A stretch of DNA of 64,000 nucleotides from Parabacteroides timonensis (GTDB taxonomy: Bacteria; Bacteroidota; Bacteroidia; Bacteroidales; Tannerellaceae), in contig NZ_LT669940.1 of assembly GCF_900128505.1 (NCBI RefSeq), forward strand, positions 1 through 64,000. Reading direction: 5' to 3'. Both the position numbers and the translations under genes were made by a program. The notes beneath the pieces are model-generated. The model was given only the letters and a program-made list of their open reading frames with translations, was not told the origin of the DNA and searched no databases. Positions within the stretch are counted from its first letter, which is position 1; every line of letters starts with the position of its first letter. Below are positions 32,978 to 43,033 of this stretch, piece after piece.

Positions 32978-35900
32978 ATGAATCAAACAACATTTCATGT
33001 GAAAAAAGCAATGTGTTACCTGACACTTGCGTTTTCCCTGTGTGCTATTACCGGACATGCATCTGCCGTGGATAAGGTAGGTACTGTCAATCAGCAGAAA
33101 ATAGTTGCGACAGGTACTGTTTTAGATGAGACCGGCGAGCCTATGCCCGGCGTTTCTATTGTTGAAAAAGATGGAGATCGTAATGGCACCATAACAGATG
33201 CCGACGGACGTTTTTCATTAAATGTCGGAAGCCAAGGCACGTTAGTTTTGAGCTTTATCGGATATAAGACGAAGGAAATCCCAGTCTCGACAGCGAAAGA
33301 TATAACGATCAGATTGGTAGAAGATGCACAGAATCTGGATGAGGTAGTTGTGACTGGTTATACCAGCCAGCGCAAAGCGGATTTGACTGGTTCCGTGTCT
33401 GTTGTCAAAGTAGACCAGATTCGTTCAAATATCGCAGGTAATGCTATGCGTGCCATCCAGGGAAAAGTAGCCGGTATGGCTGTCTCTACTAATGGGTCTC
33501 CGGATTCCAAGGCAACTATCCGTATACGTGGAGAAGGTACTTTAAACAACAATGACCCGTTGTATATTATTGACGGAACACCTACGACCCGTTCCATGGA
33601 AGAACTGTCCTCGATGGATATTGAATCGATCCAGGTGTTGAAAGATGCTTCTTCTGCATCTATCTATGGTTCGCGTGCTGCAAATGGAGTTATCATTATT
33701 ACTACCCGGAAAGGGAAAAAAGGAACGACAGTCGATTTTAAGGCTTCTTATACGGTGGCAAGCAGTAAGAAGCCTTATGAACTGATGAACACCGAACAGC
33801 GCGGTATTGCTCAATACTGGGCGATCAAAAATGATAATTCCCAAGCTGATCCCAACCAGGTGGGTATCGGATATGTGAATGGTTATGGTGGTTTGTACCA
33901 ATACCAGGATCATCAGGACTCGAACGGAAATTGGGTTTTGGATAATGTTTCCTGGCGAGAATATCTGGACCCGGTCGAAAAGACTATGCGTTCGGCTGAT
34001 ACGGATTGGCAAAAAGAAATTTTACGTACGGGACAGATCCAGCAATACAATGTCACTTTATCATCCGGTACAGATAGTGGAAATGCTCTTTTTGCTCTTG
34101 ACTACTATGATAACAAAGGTACGATAAAAGGAAGTTATTTTAATCGTTTTAATGCCCGTGTAAATACTGATTACAGTTGGTTGGGCGGACGTGTGAAAGT
34201 CGGTGAGAATTTTACTGTATCCAAATGGAGGAGTAGCTCTAATGTCGGGGATGGCAACTTGGGAGGCTGCAAATCCCTGATGTCTATTGTCCCTGTTCAT
34301 ACGGTCGATGGAATTGGTTGGGGTGGCCCTATAGGTGGTATGAGTGACCGTCAAAATCCCGTCCGCTTAATTGAGGATAATGACCAGAACTATCAGGATA
34401 ACCTGCGTTTATTCGGTAATGCCTATATCAGTATTGAGATACTGAAGGGACTGACTTTCCGTTCTTCTTTTGGAGCTGATTTTGTCGGTTTCTGGAGAAG
34501 AGAAATGAATCTGACTTATAGCTCCGGTTTTATGAGTGAAAGCCGTAACAAGCTAACCCAGACTTCAGACTATAATTTCGACTGGAATAACAGTAATATT
34601 TTGCAATATGTCTTTGATATAAATAAGCATGGTTTCGATATTATGCTGGGGCAGGAAACAGTGGACCATAGCTATCAAAAACATTGGGGAAGCAGACGTG
34701 TATTTGCATTGGAGACTCCTGATTATATGCAATTGGGTGCAGGTGAAGAAGACAGGGATAACGGAGGTTCTTCCAGTTATAATACGCTGATATCCTGGTT
34801 TGGTAAATTCAACTATAATTATGGAAACCGTTACCTTGCTTCAGTTACTCTCCGCCGGGATGCTTCTTCTGTATTCGGAGCGAATAACCGTTGGGCAACA
34901 TTCCCCGCATTCTCATTGGGTTGGGTATTGAATAATGAAGCATTCCTGAAAGATGCATTATCCAACTTCTCTATTTTGAAACTTCGTTACGGTTGGGGAC
35001 AAAACGGTAACTCACGTATAGATGACTATGCAGCTTATTTGATGTACGAGGCTCTCTACGATCATTATGCGGAAGATTGGAACTGGGGTACGGCTTATGA
35101 CTTTACAGGGCAAGGCGGAAATAATCTACCTTCAGGTTTTCGCCGGACTCAAAGAGACAATCCTAACTTGAAATGGGAAACAACCGCACAGCATAACTTT
35201 GGATTGGATTTTGGTTTCTTTGATTCAAAGTTCGGAGGATCGTTTGATTACTACATAAAGAAAACATCCGATATCCTGATGAAGCCGGGTACTGTTGCCA
35301 CTTTAGGTGAAGGAGCCCAGATGTGGTTGAATGGTGCTGATATTGATAACAAAGGGTTTGAATTAACCTTGAACTATACCGATAAATTTGGTGATGTAGG
35401 CTTTGACGTAAGTGGAGTATTCTCACATAATAAGCAGAAAATAATCCATGTTCCCGATGAGGTAATAAACAATTTTGCAGGTAACGGTACAGACCAGAAT
35501 ATTCTTGGCCGTCCCAAATCTTCTATGTATGGTTATATCGCTGACGGACTATTCCAGTCTCAGGCAGAGGTTGATGCACATGCTACGCAGGTAGGTGCTG
35601 CTCCCGGTCGTATTCGATACAAGGATATCAATAAAGACGGAAAGATCGATAGTGAAGACAGAACATGGTTAGGCGATCAAAATCCGGCCCTTGAATATGG
35701 TGTTAATGTTGCCTTAAACTGGAAAAACTTTGATTTTTCTGTATTCTTCAATGGAGTATTTGGAAAAAAACTGGATGTCAGCGGATGGAAGTCATGGACT
35801 GATATCTATGCGTTAAGTACTTCTGGTGAGAATTATGGAACACGTATGTTGGATGCCTGGACTCCGACGAATACCAGTTCTACCATTCCGGCGATGTCAA

Positions 35901-36178
35901 TTAATAACTATAATGACGAAGGACGTTTTTCTACCTATTATGTGGAAAGTGGTTCTTATATGAAAATCCGGAATATCGAATTAGGATATACTATACCCAA
36001 GAATGTGCTGGCAAAAGTGAGAATGAGCAGAGCGAGACTTTCATTGAGAGCCGATAATGTGCTCACCTTGAAGAAAACCTGGGGCGACAATGCCTATACC
36101 GGCCTTGATCCGGAAACTCCCGGCAATGGATACCCGTTACCATTCTCCATGACATTCGGGGTAAATGTATCTTTTTAA
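32978..36178 (+). CDS. SusC-family TonB-dependent transporter (PUL 2)
   Basis: Outer-membrane transporter of 1066 residues. It has a signal peptide (FSLCAITGHASA), then directly a carboxypeptidase-regulatory-like domain (ATGTVLDETGEPMPGVSIVEKDG, about 44-120), a plug (NAMRAIQGKVAGMAVSTNGS, SSASIYGSRAANGVIIITTRKG) and the beta-barrel ending FGVNVSF. Unlike the SusC of PUL 1 it has no STN domain, which fits control by the GntR/LacI regulator instead of an ECF sigma. It imports oligosaccharides together with the SusD encoded 23 bp downstream. Confidence 0.96.
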   Translation: MNQTTFHVKKAMCYLTLAFSLCAITGHASAVDKVGTVNQQKIVATGTVLDETGEPMPGVSIVEKDGDRNGTITDADGRFSLNVGSQGTLVLSFIGYKTKEIPVSTAKDITIRLVEDAQNLDEVVVTGYTSQRKADLTGSVSVVKVDQIRSNIAGNAMRAIQGKVAGMAVSTNGSPDSKATIRIRGEGTLNNNDPLYIIDGTPTTRSMEELSSMDIESIQVLKDASSASIYGSRAANGVIIITTRKGKKGTTVDFKASYTVASSKKPYELMNTEQRGIAQYWAIKNDNSQADPNQVGIGYVNGYGGLYQYQDHQDSNGNWVLDNVSWREYLDPVEKTMRSADTDWQKEILRTGQIQQYNVTLSSGTDSGNALFALDYYDNKGTIKGSYFNRFNARVNTDYSWLGGRVKVGENFTVSKWRSSSNVGDGNLGGCKSLMSIVPVHTVDGIGWGGPIGGMSDRQNPVRLIEDNDQNYQDNLRLFGNAYISIEILKGLTFRSSFGADFVGFWRREMNLTYSSGFMSESRNKLTQTSDYNFDWNNSNILQYVFDINKHGFDIMLGQETVDHSYQKHWGSRRVFALETPDYMQLGAGEEDRDNGGSSSYNTLISWFGKFNYNYGNRYLASVTLRRDASSVFGANNRWATFPAFSLGWVLNNEAFLKDALSNFSILKLRYGWGQNGNSRIDDYAAYLMYEALYDHYAEDWNWGTAYDFTGQGGNNLPSGFRRTQRDNPNLKWETTAQHNFGLDFGFFDSKFGGSFDYYIKKTSDILMKPGTVATLGEGAQMWLNGADIDNKGFELTLNYTDKFGDVGFDVSGVFSHNKQKIIHVPDEVINNFAGNGTDQNILGRPKSSMYGYIADGLFQSQAEVDAHATQVGAAPGRIRYKDINKDGKIDSEDRTWLGDQNPALEYGVNVALNWKNFDFSVFFNGVFGKKLDVSGWKSWTDIYALSTSGENYGTRMLDAWTPTNTSSTIPAMSINNYNDEGRFSTYYVESGSYMKIRNIELGYTIPKNVLAKVRMSRARLSLRADNVLTLKKTWGDNAYTGLDPETPGNGYPLPFSMTFGVNVSF

Positions 36179-36201
36179 TAACTTCTAAAATTTAATGAAA
36201 T

Positions 36202-37920
36202 ATGAAAGCGATAACAATAGCCATTTTCGGTTTATCTCTACTCTTCTGTTCCTCATGTGATTCCATGCTGGATACGAAGCCACAGGGAGTTGTGTCCGAT
36301 GAAGACTTAAATACACCTGAAAGAGTTGAGCAGATGGTGAATGCAGCTTATTCTTTTTGCGGACAAAACCATTTCAATAAACAGATGGGTATGCCCTATG
36401 AAGAAGGATCTGTCCGTGGTGGAGAAGCGTATAAAGGTGGTTCGGGTACAAATGACAATGCGGAAAGAAACCGTTGGGAAACATTCACATATATGCAGGC
36501 GACTAATGTAGGAGACCTGGATAACCTTTGGTGGGTTCATTACGTAGCGATAGGTAGGATACATGATGCTTTGAGAAGAGTAAAAGCATTGACACCGGAG
36601 GAATACCCGCTAAAAGACCAGCGGATCGCAGAGTTACGTTTCTTACGGGCGCATATCTACATGTATATGAAGCAATGTTTCAAATTCTTCCCTTATATCG
36701 ATGAGGATACTCCGCAAGATATGTATGATAAGGTAAGCAACGATGAGTTGACCGATCAGGAACTTTGGGGAAAATTGATTGACGATCTTCGTTATGGGGT
36801 GAGTACTTTGCCTGAAAAACAAGATGAAGTAGGACGCCCGAATAAATTCGCGGCAAAGGCTTATTTGGCGAAAGTACTGATTTTTGCAGCCTATGAACAG
36901 GATGAAAAGCACAATGTCGTTAATATAAATCGTGAGAAACTAACAGAAGTTGCAAGTCTGTGTAAAGATATCATCGATAATTCCGGTAAGAGTCTGGCGT
37001 CAGATTTTGCGGAAAACTTCTTGTGTGAGTTTGAAAATGGTCCTGAATCTATATGGGCAATTCAATATACAGCAGATACTCCTCAGGGACGATTGAATTC
37101 CTGGTTGGTATCTCCCGTTAATTCGGACTATGGCTGTTGCGGATTCCTGCAGCCATCTGTAAATATGATGAACCGGTATAAAACAGTGAACGGAGTACCT
37201 GATTTCGAAAAGTTCAACGAAGGCGAAACGCTGGATAACAAAGAGGCTTTTGCTAAGACACCGATGGATCCGCGTTTGATGCATACCGCTTGTGTTCCAG
37301 GAATGCCCTGGAAGTACGAACCTTCTTATGTGATGCAGGAGAATTGGACACGTACGCCTGAAGTATATGGTTATTCCATGAGTCAGAAATTGCTTGTTTT
37401 ACCGACATGCGATTGTTTTAAAAAGACCAATCCGTTTATGGGAGCCGGCTTGAACTGGGATGTACTTCGTTTGGATGAAGTGATGTTGTGGAGAGCGGAA
37501 GCGCTGATTCAATTAGGAGAAGGTATGGACGAGGCTCTAAACCTGATAAACCAGATTCGTCTTCGTGCAGCAGCAAGTACAGGTAGATTAAAGTTTGAAG
37601 ATGGCACTCCTACCGGTAAGTTTGATGTTCAACCTTATCGACCGGGAGTGAACTGCCCCGCATGGACAAAAGACTTTGCGATGCAGGCTCTTCGCTGGGA
37701 ACGTCACCTTGAATTCTCAACAGAGGGTAAATGGTTCTTCGATCTTGTACGCTGGGGTATTGCCGCAGAATACATGAATGAATATTTCGAAGTGGAGAAG
37801 ACTCGCCGTTCTTATCTAAAGGATGCGAAGTTTACAAAGAACCGGGATGAATATTTCCCGATCCCTCAGGTACAGATCAGTTATGTGAAGGGATTATACA
37901 AGCAGAATACCGGATGGTAA
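36202..37920 (+). CDS. SusD/RagB-family glycan-binding lipoprotein (PUL 2)
   Basis: Surface lipoprotein of 572 residues (lipobox LLFCSSCDS, Cys at about 19). SusD features: ERVEQMVNAAYSFCG, QRIAELRFLRAHIYMYMKQCFKFFPYI (about 135-160), LNLINQIRLRAAAS and the C-terminal RWERHLEFSTEGKWFFDLVRWG...YFPIPQVQISYVKGLYKQNTGW. It pairs with the SusC 23 bp upstream. An intrinsic terminator follows, before the two GH32-type genes. Confidence 0.95.
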   Translation: MKAITIAIFGLSLLFCSSCDSMLDTKPQGVVSDEDLNTPERVEQMVNAAYSFCGQNHFNKQMGMPYEEGSVRGGEAYKGGSGTNDNAERNRWETFTYMQATNVGDLDNLWWVHYVAIGRIHDALRRVKALTPEEYPLKDQRIAELRFLRAHIYMYMKQCFKFFPYIDEDTPQDMYDKVSNDELTDQELWGKLIDDLRYGVSTLPEKQDEVGRPNKFAAKAYLAKVLIFAAYEQDEKHNVVNINREKLTEVASLCKDIIDNSGKSLASDFAENFLCEFENGPESIWAIQYTADTPQGRLNSWLVSPVNSDYGCCGFLQPSVNMMNRYKTVNGVPDFEKFNEGETLDNKEAFAKTPMDPRLMHTACVPGMPWKYEPSYVMQENWTRTPEVYGYSMSQKLLVLPTCDCFKKTNPFMGAGLNWDVLRLDEVMLWRAEALIQLGEGMDEALNLINQIRLRAAASTGRLKFEDGTPTGKFDVQPYRPGVNCPAWTKDFAMQALRWERHLEFSTEGKWFFDLVRWGIAAEYMNEYFEVEKTRRSYLKDAKFTKNRDEYFPIPQVQISYVKGLYKQNTGW

Positions 37921-37936
37921 TATAACCGGTGATTGT

Positions 37937-37974
37937 AGGAGCTGTGCTCAGTTTCCTGAGTATGGCTCCTTTTT
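37937..37974 (+). terminator. Intrinsic terminator after susD of PUL 2
   Basis: AGGAGC (37937-37942) pairs with GCTCCT (37965-37970) around an inner CTCAG/CTGAG stem, then five T. Confidence 0.75.
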
Positions 37975-38049
37975 GCAAATCGAGACTGTATGCCTAAAAG
38001 GTTGAAGCCTGGAAACAAAGTAAAAAATATCCATAGAAATAGAAGTTAT

Positions 38050-40224
38050 ATGAATAGATTGTTTACATGGGGATTTATAGTGATGTTGTTAGCCTCATCC
38101 TGCCGTTCGGAAAGTGTTTTCGACGATGCTGTTGCCGTATGGGCATTCTCTGATCTGAATGATCAGGCGGGAGAAAACAGTATGTTGAAATCTCATGGCG
38201 AAGTTCCGATTGTGAACTTAAAAGGGAATAAAGCAGCTCAGTTTGACGGCTCTGCATGGCTGACCGCCGGCCAGGGAGCTGGTAACGAGCTAAATTTGAC
38301 AGGGAAAGAGGTTACGCTTTATGCCCGTGTGAAGGCTTCTGTCGTGAATGGATATTCTCCGGTTATCACTAAGGCAGGCAACGATCAAAATCTGGCTTAT
38401 AGCATTGCCCTTAATCCAATAGAAAAAGATATTTACATTGAAGTAAAAATGGGTAGCGACGAAATTGCCGGAACTCATTTATTAAAATATAAATTGTCGG
38501 AAGACGAAATAAATGGCTGGCAGGACATTCTTTTTCGTTTTAATGGAAAAATATCCGAATTGTTTGTAAATGGAATATTACGGGATGACGAAGTTACTGT
38601 TGGACAGATACGTGATTGGAACTGTCGTCCGTTACTTATCGGCGCACAATATAAACAACCTGACGGATACGCAGAAGTTGCAGACAATGAAGTGGAAGCT
38701 ACTTTTAAGGGGTTGATTGACCTCGTTGCATTATGGGATAAGTGGTTGTCAGACTCGGAAGTCATGGCATTGTCTAATGTCACGATATTGAAAGACGGCC
38801 GGCCGGAATACTACAAAGAAAAATATCGCCCCCAATTCCATTTCTCTGCTAAAAAGAACTGGTTGAATGATCCGAACGGCCAAGTCTTTTATGACGGCGT
38901 TTATCATTTGTTTTTCCAGTATATGCCTCCGCATCGCCCGGGAGCGTATAAAGATTGGGGACACGCAATCAGTAAAGACCTGGTGCATTGGGAGCAGATA
39001 ACAAATCATATCACTCCTCATAAAGTGTGGTCGGGATGTTGGTCGGGATCGGCAGTGGTCGATGTGAACAATGTCGCAGGTTTTCAAACAGGAGATAAAA
39101 AAGCAATTATTGCTTTTATCACAAATGGTGGACATCCGGATGCGGGCCTGGGCCCTTTATGCACGCAATGTATCGCTTACAGTAATGATGGCGGTATGAC
39201 CTTTACTTATTATGATCAGAATCCAGTGATCCGGCATATTAAATATGCCAACCGTGATCCGAAAGTGGTATGGGATGAAGAATCGCAACAGTGGATCATG
39301 TCCTTGTTCATGAATGAAGGATATGAATTTGCCCTGTTCGGTTCGAAAAATCTGAAAGAGTGGAAATACCTGAGTACTTCTTCCATTGAGGGAGTAAGAG
39401 AATGTCCTGGGTTTGAAGCCCTGCCGGTTGATGGTGATCCGGACAATAAGAAATGGTTGTTTTTTGGTGCTAATGGGGACTATGTGATTGGTTCCTTTGA
39501 CGGTAAAAACTTTAAGGCTGAAACAAAAGTGTTACGGGGGGATTACGGTACCAATTATTATGCGGCGCAGACATGGAATAATGTGCCAGACGGCAGATGT
39601 GTTACCATAGCTTGGATGCCAACATTAAAATATCCGGGAATGCCTTTTGAGCAACAGATGAATTTTCCGACTGAAATTACTTTACGAACGACTTCTACCG
39701 GATTAAAAGCCTTTCGTATACCTGTTCGGGAGATACAAAACCTCTATGATAAAGAATATACATGGGAAAATCAAACGATAAACGGAGAAGAAAAACTGGA
39801 TAAACTGCATGATGATCTTTATGATATGGAATTTGAACTTGATGTAACCCGGTCGTCTTCCTTCGAAATAGCATTACGTAATGTGACGGTAACATACGAT
39901 GCCGTAAAGAAAGTGCTCTCCTGTGGTGGAACTCCCATGCGCAACGGTATTATTCCCGATAACTGGGTTTCTGGAAATAAATCGGAAATCAATGATACGA
40001 ACAATCTGGGAAGAGCATTCTTGCCTTCCCGGGATGGAAAGATCCGTCTGCGTATCTTATTAGACCGTAATTCGGTGGAGATATTCGGCAATGATGGCGA
40101 AGTCGTGATGAGCTCCTGCTTTATGCCGGAGGATAATAATAAAACGTATGCGATCCGTTCTCAAGGATCACTTCTGGTGGTGAAAGCCGAAGTTTATTCT
40201 TTAAAATCGGCCTGGAATATTTAA
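38050..40224 (+). CDS. GH32 beta-fructosidase-type lipoprotein with N-terminal LamG domain
   Basis: Lipoprotein of 724 residues (lipobox MLLASSCRS). Residues about 30-255 form a LamG/concanavalin-like sandwich (AQFDGSAWLTAGQGAG, ISELFVNGILRDD). The GH32 propeller follows with all classical motifs: WLNDPNG (nucleophile Asp274), RDPKV (Asp403) and RECPGFE (acid/base Glu451). A C-terminal sandwich with RILLDRNSVEIFGNDGE closes it. This is the most typical beta-fructosidase of the locus and anchors the fructan/ketofuranoside interpretation. I start at ATG 38050 (MNRLFTWG), the first Met before a good lipoprotein signal. The next gene is 13 bp away. Confidence 0.93.
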   Translation: MNRLFTWGFIVMLLASSCRSESVFDDAVAVWAFSDLNDQAGENSMLKSHGEVPIVNLKGNKAAQFDGSAWLTAGQGAGNELNLTGKEVTLYARVKASVVNGYSPVITKAGNDQNLAYSIALNPIEKDIYIEVKMGSDEIAGTHLLKYKLSEDEINGWQDILFRFNGKISELFVNGILRDDEVTVGQIRDWNCRPLLIGAQYKQPDGYAEVADNEVEATFKGLIDLVALWDKWLSDSEVMALSNVTILKDGRPEYYKEKYRPQFHFSAKKNWLNDPNGQVFYDGVYHLFFQYMPPHRPGAYKDWGHAISKDLVHWEQITNHITPHKVWSGCWSGSAVVDVNNVAGFQTGDKKAIIAFITNGGHPDAGLGPLCTQCIAYSNDGGMTFTYYDQNPVIRHIKYANRDPKVVWDEESQQWIMSLFMNEGYEFALFGSKNLKEWKYLSTSSIEGVRECPGFEALPVDGDPDNKKWLFFGANGDYVIGSFDGKNFKAETKVLRGDYGTNYYAAQTWNNVPDGRCVTIAWMPTLKYPGMPFEQQMNFPTEITLRTTSTGLKAFRIPVREIQNLYDKEYTWENQTINGEEKLDKLHDDLYDMEFELDVTRSSSFEIALRNVTVTYDAVKKVLSCGGTPMRNGIIPDNWVSGNKSEINDTNNLGRAFLPSRDGKIRLRILLDRNSVEIFGNDGEVVMSSCFMPEDNNKTYAIRSQGSLLVVKAEVYSLKSAWNI

Positions 40225-40237
40225 ATGCAATAGTAAA

Positions 40238-41764
40238 ATGAAACAGTTTGCTTTTTTGATTATAGGAATAATAACCGGACTTCTGTCCTCTTGCGGAGAG
40301 GGAAACGTTCATATCGGTGAAGAGATACATTTTTCACGGGAACAGAACTGGACCGGAGAACCGGCCGGTTTGATACATCATAACGGGAAATATCATCTGT
40401 TTTATCAATGTAACCCGTCGGATATTGTTTCTGGGAATATCTGTTGGGGGCATGCTGTCAGTACAGATATGATCCATTGGGAAGAATGCCCGATCGCAAT
40501 CGCAGCAGATGAGAACGGCCAGGTTTATTCCGGTAGTGTGATTGTCGATAAGGACAATACCTCCGGACTAGGCTCTGCGGATCACCCGGTTTTTATCGCT
40601 TACTACACCCGTTATAAGCCGGAACAAGGTACAGGCAGTAATTCCTCTCCCTATTCGGTTGGAATGGCATACAGCAGAGATGAAGGAACGACCTGGACAG
40701 AGGCTGGTGTGGAGTGGGAAGATAATTCCGATAATAAGCGTTATCCCAATGTCTGTTGGAATAAACAGATAGATGCATGGGTAATGACTGTTTCTACAGG
40801 ACGTACAGTCCGGTTTTATTTTTCACCGGATGCTATCCACTGGAAATGCATGAATGAGTTTGGAGGAGAAATGGATATAACGGGCAGTTGGGAAAATTCA
40901 ACGCTTAGCCCATTGAAGATAGAGGGCTCGGATGATACGAAGTGGGTATTATTTATCAATGTAAACGAAGGAGTGTCGGATGGGGCACCGGGCACACGCT
41001 ATTTTATTGGCGATTTCAATAACTCCGGTTTTCATATGACACAATCGAAAGAGTTGTGGGTTGATTATGGTAAAGATAATTATGGAGGCATCTTATGTAA
41101 TAATTTACCGGATGACCGTACCATCATGGTCAGTTGGATGAATTGCTGGTTATATGCAAATCTGACACCACAAACAGAGAAGCGTGGAAGTATGACATTC
41201 CCCCGTGAATTGACATTGGTTTATGAAGGTAACAATTATACGCTTTGCTCAAAGCCGGTGCGTGAACTGAGCAGTTTATACGGCAAGACCCGGAAAATTG
41301 AAAATACGGAAATAGCAGGTATTCAAACTATTTTCAATAAAAGATCAGTCTCCCGATATCCTTTCGTTATTCATTTGGTTTTCGATGCCTCCGATCGTTA
41401 TGCGATGTGGCATCCCCGTGAATATGGCATTCGTTTGAGAACAGTTTCCGGCGGAGAAATAGCCTTTGCATATCGGGCTGAAATGAATTATTACTATATG
41501 GATCGCTCCCGATTGTCGGACACTTCTTTTTCGGAAGATTATACAAGTCCGTTAGGAGCAGCCTACCGGGTAAATCCTCCGGTTGATGAATGGTACATTC
41601 TTGTCGATCGGGGCTCGGCTGAATGGTTTGCAGGAGACAATAAAGTTGCTATGACCTCTCTCTGTTTTACGGATGAGGCTATAGAATCAATAGATTGCTA
41701 TACGGAGTCAGGGCATATTAATTTGAAAGAAGCCTCTTTGATAAGTATTGAAACAAACAAATAA
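40238..41764 (+). CDS. GH32-like lipoprotein with two catalytic positions replaced
   Basis: Lipoprotein of 508 residues (lipobox GLLSSCGEG). It aligns without gaps to its neighbour's motifs, but W-N-D-P-N-G becomes WTGEPAG (nucleophile Asp replaced by Glu41) and R-D-P-K-V becomes RYPNV (stabiliser Asp replaced by Tyr169). The acid/base Glu is kept (Glu219 in SWENSTL) but its Cys partner is Asn. The fold residues otherwise look intact (LIHHNGKYHLFYQCNP, WGHAVSTDMIHWEE) and the frame is unbroken, so it is not a decayed gene. It may be a binding protein or an enzyme with another mechanism or substrate. It is followed by the MFS permease gene after 13 bp. Confidence 0.85.
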   Translation: MKQFAFLIIGIITGLLSSCGEGNVHIGEEIHFSREQNWTGEPAGLIHHNGKYHLFYQCNPSDIVSGNICWGHAVSTDMIHWEECPIAIAADENGQVYSGSVIVDKDNTSGLGSADHPVFIAYYTRYKPEQGTGSNSSPYSVGMAYSRDEGTTWTEAGVEWEDNSDNKRYPNVCWNKQIDAWVMTVSTGRTVRFYFSPDAIHWKCMNEFGGEMDITGSWENSTLSPLKIEGSDDTKWVLFINVNEGVSDGAPGTRYFIGDFNNSGFHMTQSKELWVDYGKDNYGGILCNNLPDDRTIMVSWMNCWLYANLTPQTEKRGSMTFPRELTLVYEGNNYTLCSKPVRELSSLYGKTRKIENTEIAGIQTIFNKRSVSRYPFVIHLVFDASDRYAMWHPREYGIRLRTVSGGEIAFAYRAEMNYYYMDRSRLSDTSFSEDYTSPLGAAYRVNPPVDEWYILVDRGSAEWFAGDNKVAMTSLCFTDEAIESIDCYTESGHINLKEASLISIETNK

Positions 41765-41777
41765 ATAAACAAATACC

Positions 41778-42932
41778 ATGAAAAATGAAAATGTGATAGC
41801 AAAAATTATCCCGGTGATGCTGGTCTTCTTTACGATGGGGTTTATAGATCTTATCGGGATAGCTACGAATTATGTGAAGAGTGATTTTGACCTTTCCGAT
41901 ACGGCAGCCAATGCCTTTTCGGTGATGGTATTTCTGTGGTTCTTGGTCTTTTCTGTTCCTACGGGAATACTTATGAATAAAATCGGCAGGAAAAAGACGG
42001 TGCTGCTGAGTCTGATAGTCACCTTTGTTGCTTTATGTGTGCCTTTTGTCGCTTACAGCAGTATTTCCATGCTATTATGTTTTTCTCTTCTCGGACTGGG
42101 GAATACATTGATGCAAGTATCATTAAATCCTTTACTAACCAATATCGTAAGCGGGAATAAACTACCCAGTTTCCTGACATTGGGACAATTCGTAAAAGCT
42201 ATAGCTTCTTTTGCTGCTCCGATTATTGCAGCTCAGGCATTGATTCATTATGGCAACTGGAAGCTACTTTTCCCGCTCTTTGCCGTTATTACCCTGATTG
42301 CTATCTTTTACCTCTATTTTACCGATATTAAAGAACATGCCATCGAAGGTAAGACTTCTTCTTTTAAAGAATGTATCGGAATGCTGGGGGATCGGATCAT
42401 TCTGATCCTGTTTTTGGGTATATTGGTTCATGTAGGGATCGATGTCGGAGTGAATATTACAGCACCGAAGCTACTGATTGAACGAACCGGTATGGAGCTG
42501 GCTGAAGCTGGATATGCAACCAGTTTATATTTCCTGTTTCGTACTTGCGGTTGTTTTGCAGGTACTTTCATTCTGGCCAGGTTCTCTTCGAGAAATTTCT
42601 TTGTTATAAGCGTCTGTTTGATGCTTTTAGGTATTCTTGGCCTTTACTTCAGCTTTAATGCAATGACAATTTATATATGTGTGGCCTTTATCGGATTAGG
42701 AAACTCGAATGTATTTCCGATCATTTTCTCACGCGCCTTAATGTATAAGCCGGCACGTAACAATGAGATTTCCGGGTTGATGATCATGGGAATAGCCGGA
42801 GGAGCTGTTTTTCCGCTGTTGATGGGACTTGCTTCCGATAATCTCGGTGGCCAGGTCGGAGCTGTCGTTGTGCTAACAGTTTGTGTGGCTTACCTCGTAT
42901 TTCTTATGTTGAAGTTTAATGAAAATACGTAA
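41778..42932 (+). CDS. MFS sugar permease
   Basis: Inner-membrane major-facilitator protein of 384 residues with about 12 hydrophobic segments. It has the motif-A-like MNKIGRKKTVLL loop after segment 2 and a GLGNSNVFPIIFSRA stretch like that of sugar:proton symporters of the fucose/glucose (FHS) group. It probably moves the monosaccharide released by the PUL 2 hydrolases into the cytoplasm. It lies 13 bp after a GH32-like gene and 101 bp before the kinase gene. Substrate specificity cannot be read from sequence. Confidence 0.88.
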   Translation: MKNENVIAKIIPVMLVFFTMGFIDLIGIATNYVKSDFDLSDTAANAFSVMVFLWFLVFSVPTGILMNKIGRKKTVLLSLIVTFVALCVPFVAYSSISMLLCFSLLGLGNTLMQVSLNPLLTNIVSGNKLPSFLTLGQFVKAIASFAAPIIAAQALIHYGNWKLLFPLFAVITLIAIFYLYFTDIKEHAIEGKTSSFKECIGMLGDRIILILFLGILVHVGIDVGVNITAPKLLIERTGMELAEAGYATSLYFLFRTCGCFAGTFILARFSSRNFFVISVCLMLLGILGLYFSFNAMTIYICVAFIGLGNSNVFPIIFSRALMYKPARNNEISGLMIMGIAGGAVFPLLMGLASDNLGGQVGAVVVLTVCVAYLVFLMLKFNENT

Positions 42933-43033
42933 CTTTGCATTTAATTGTCTGTACTACACAATTATATAAAAAAATATAAAGATTGGATTTTCCAGAATAT
43001 ACATTTAATGATTAGTAATTAAAGAAATAAAAT

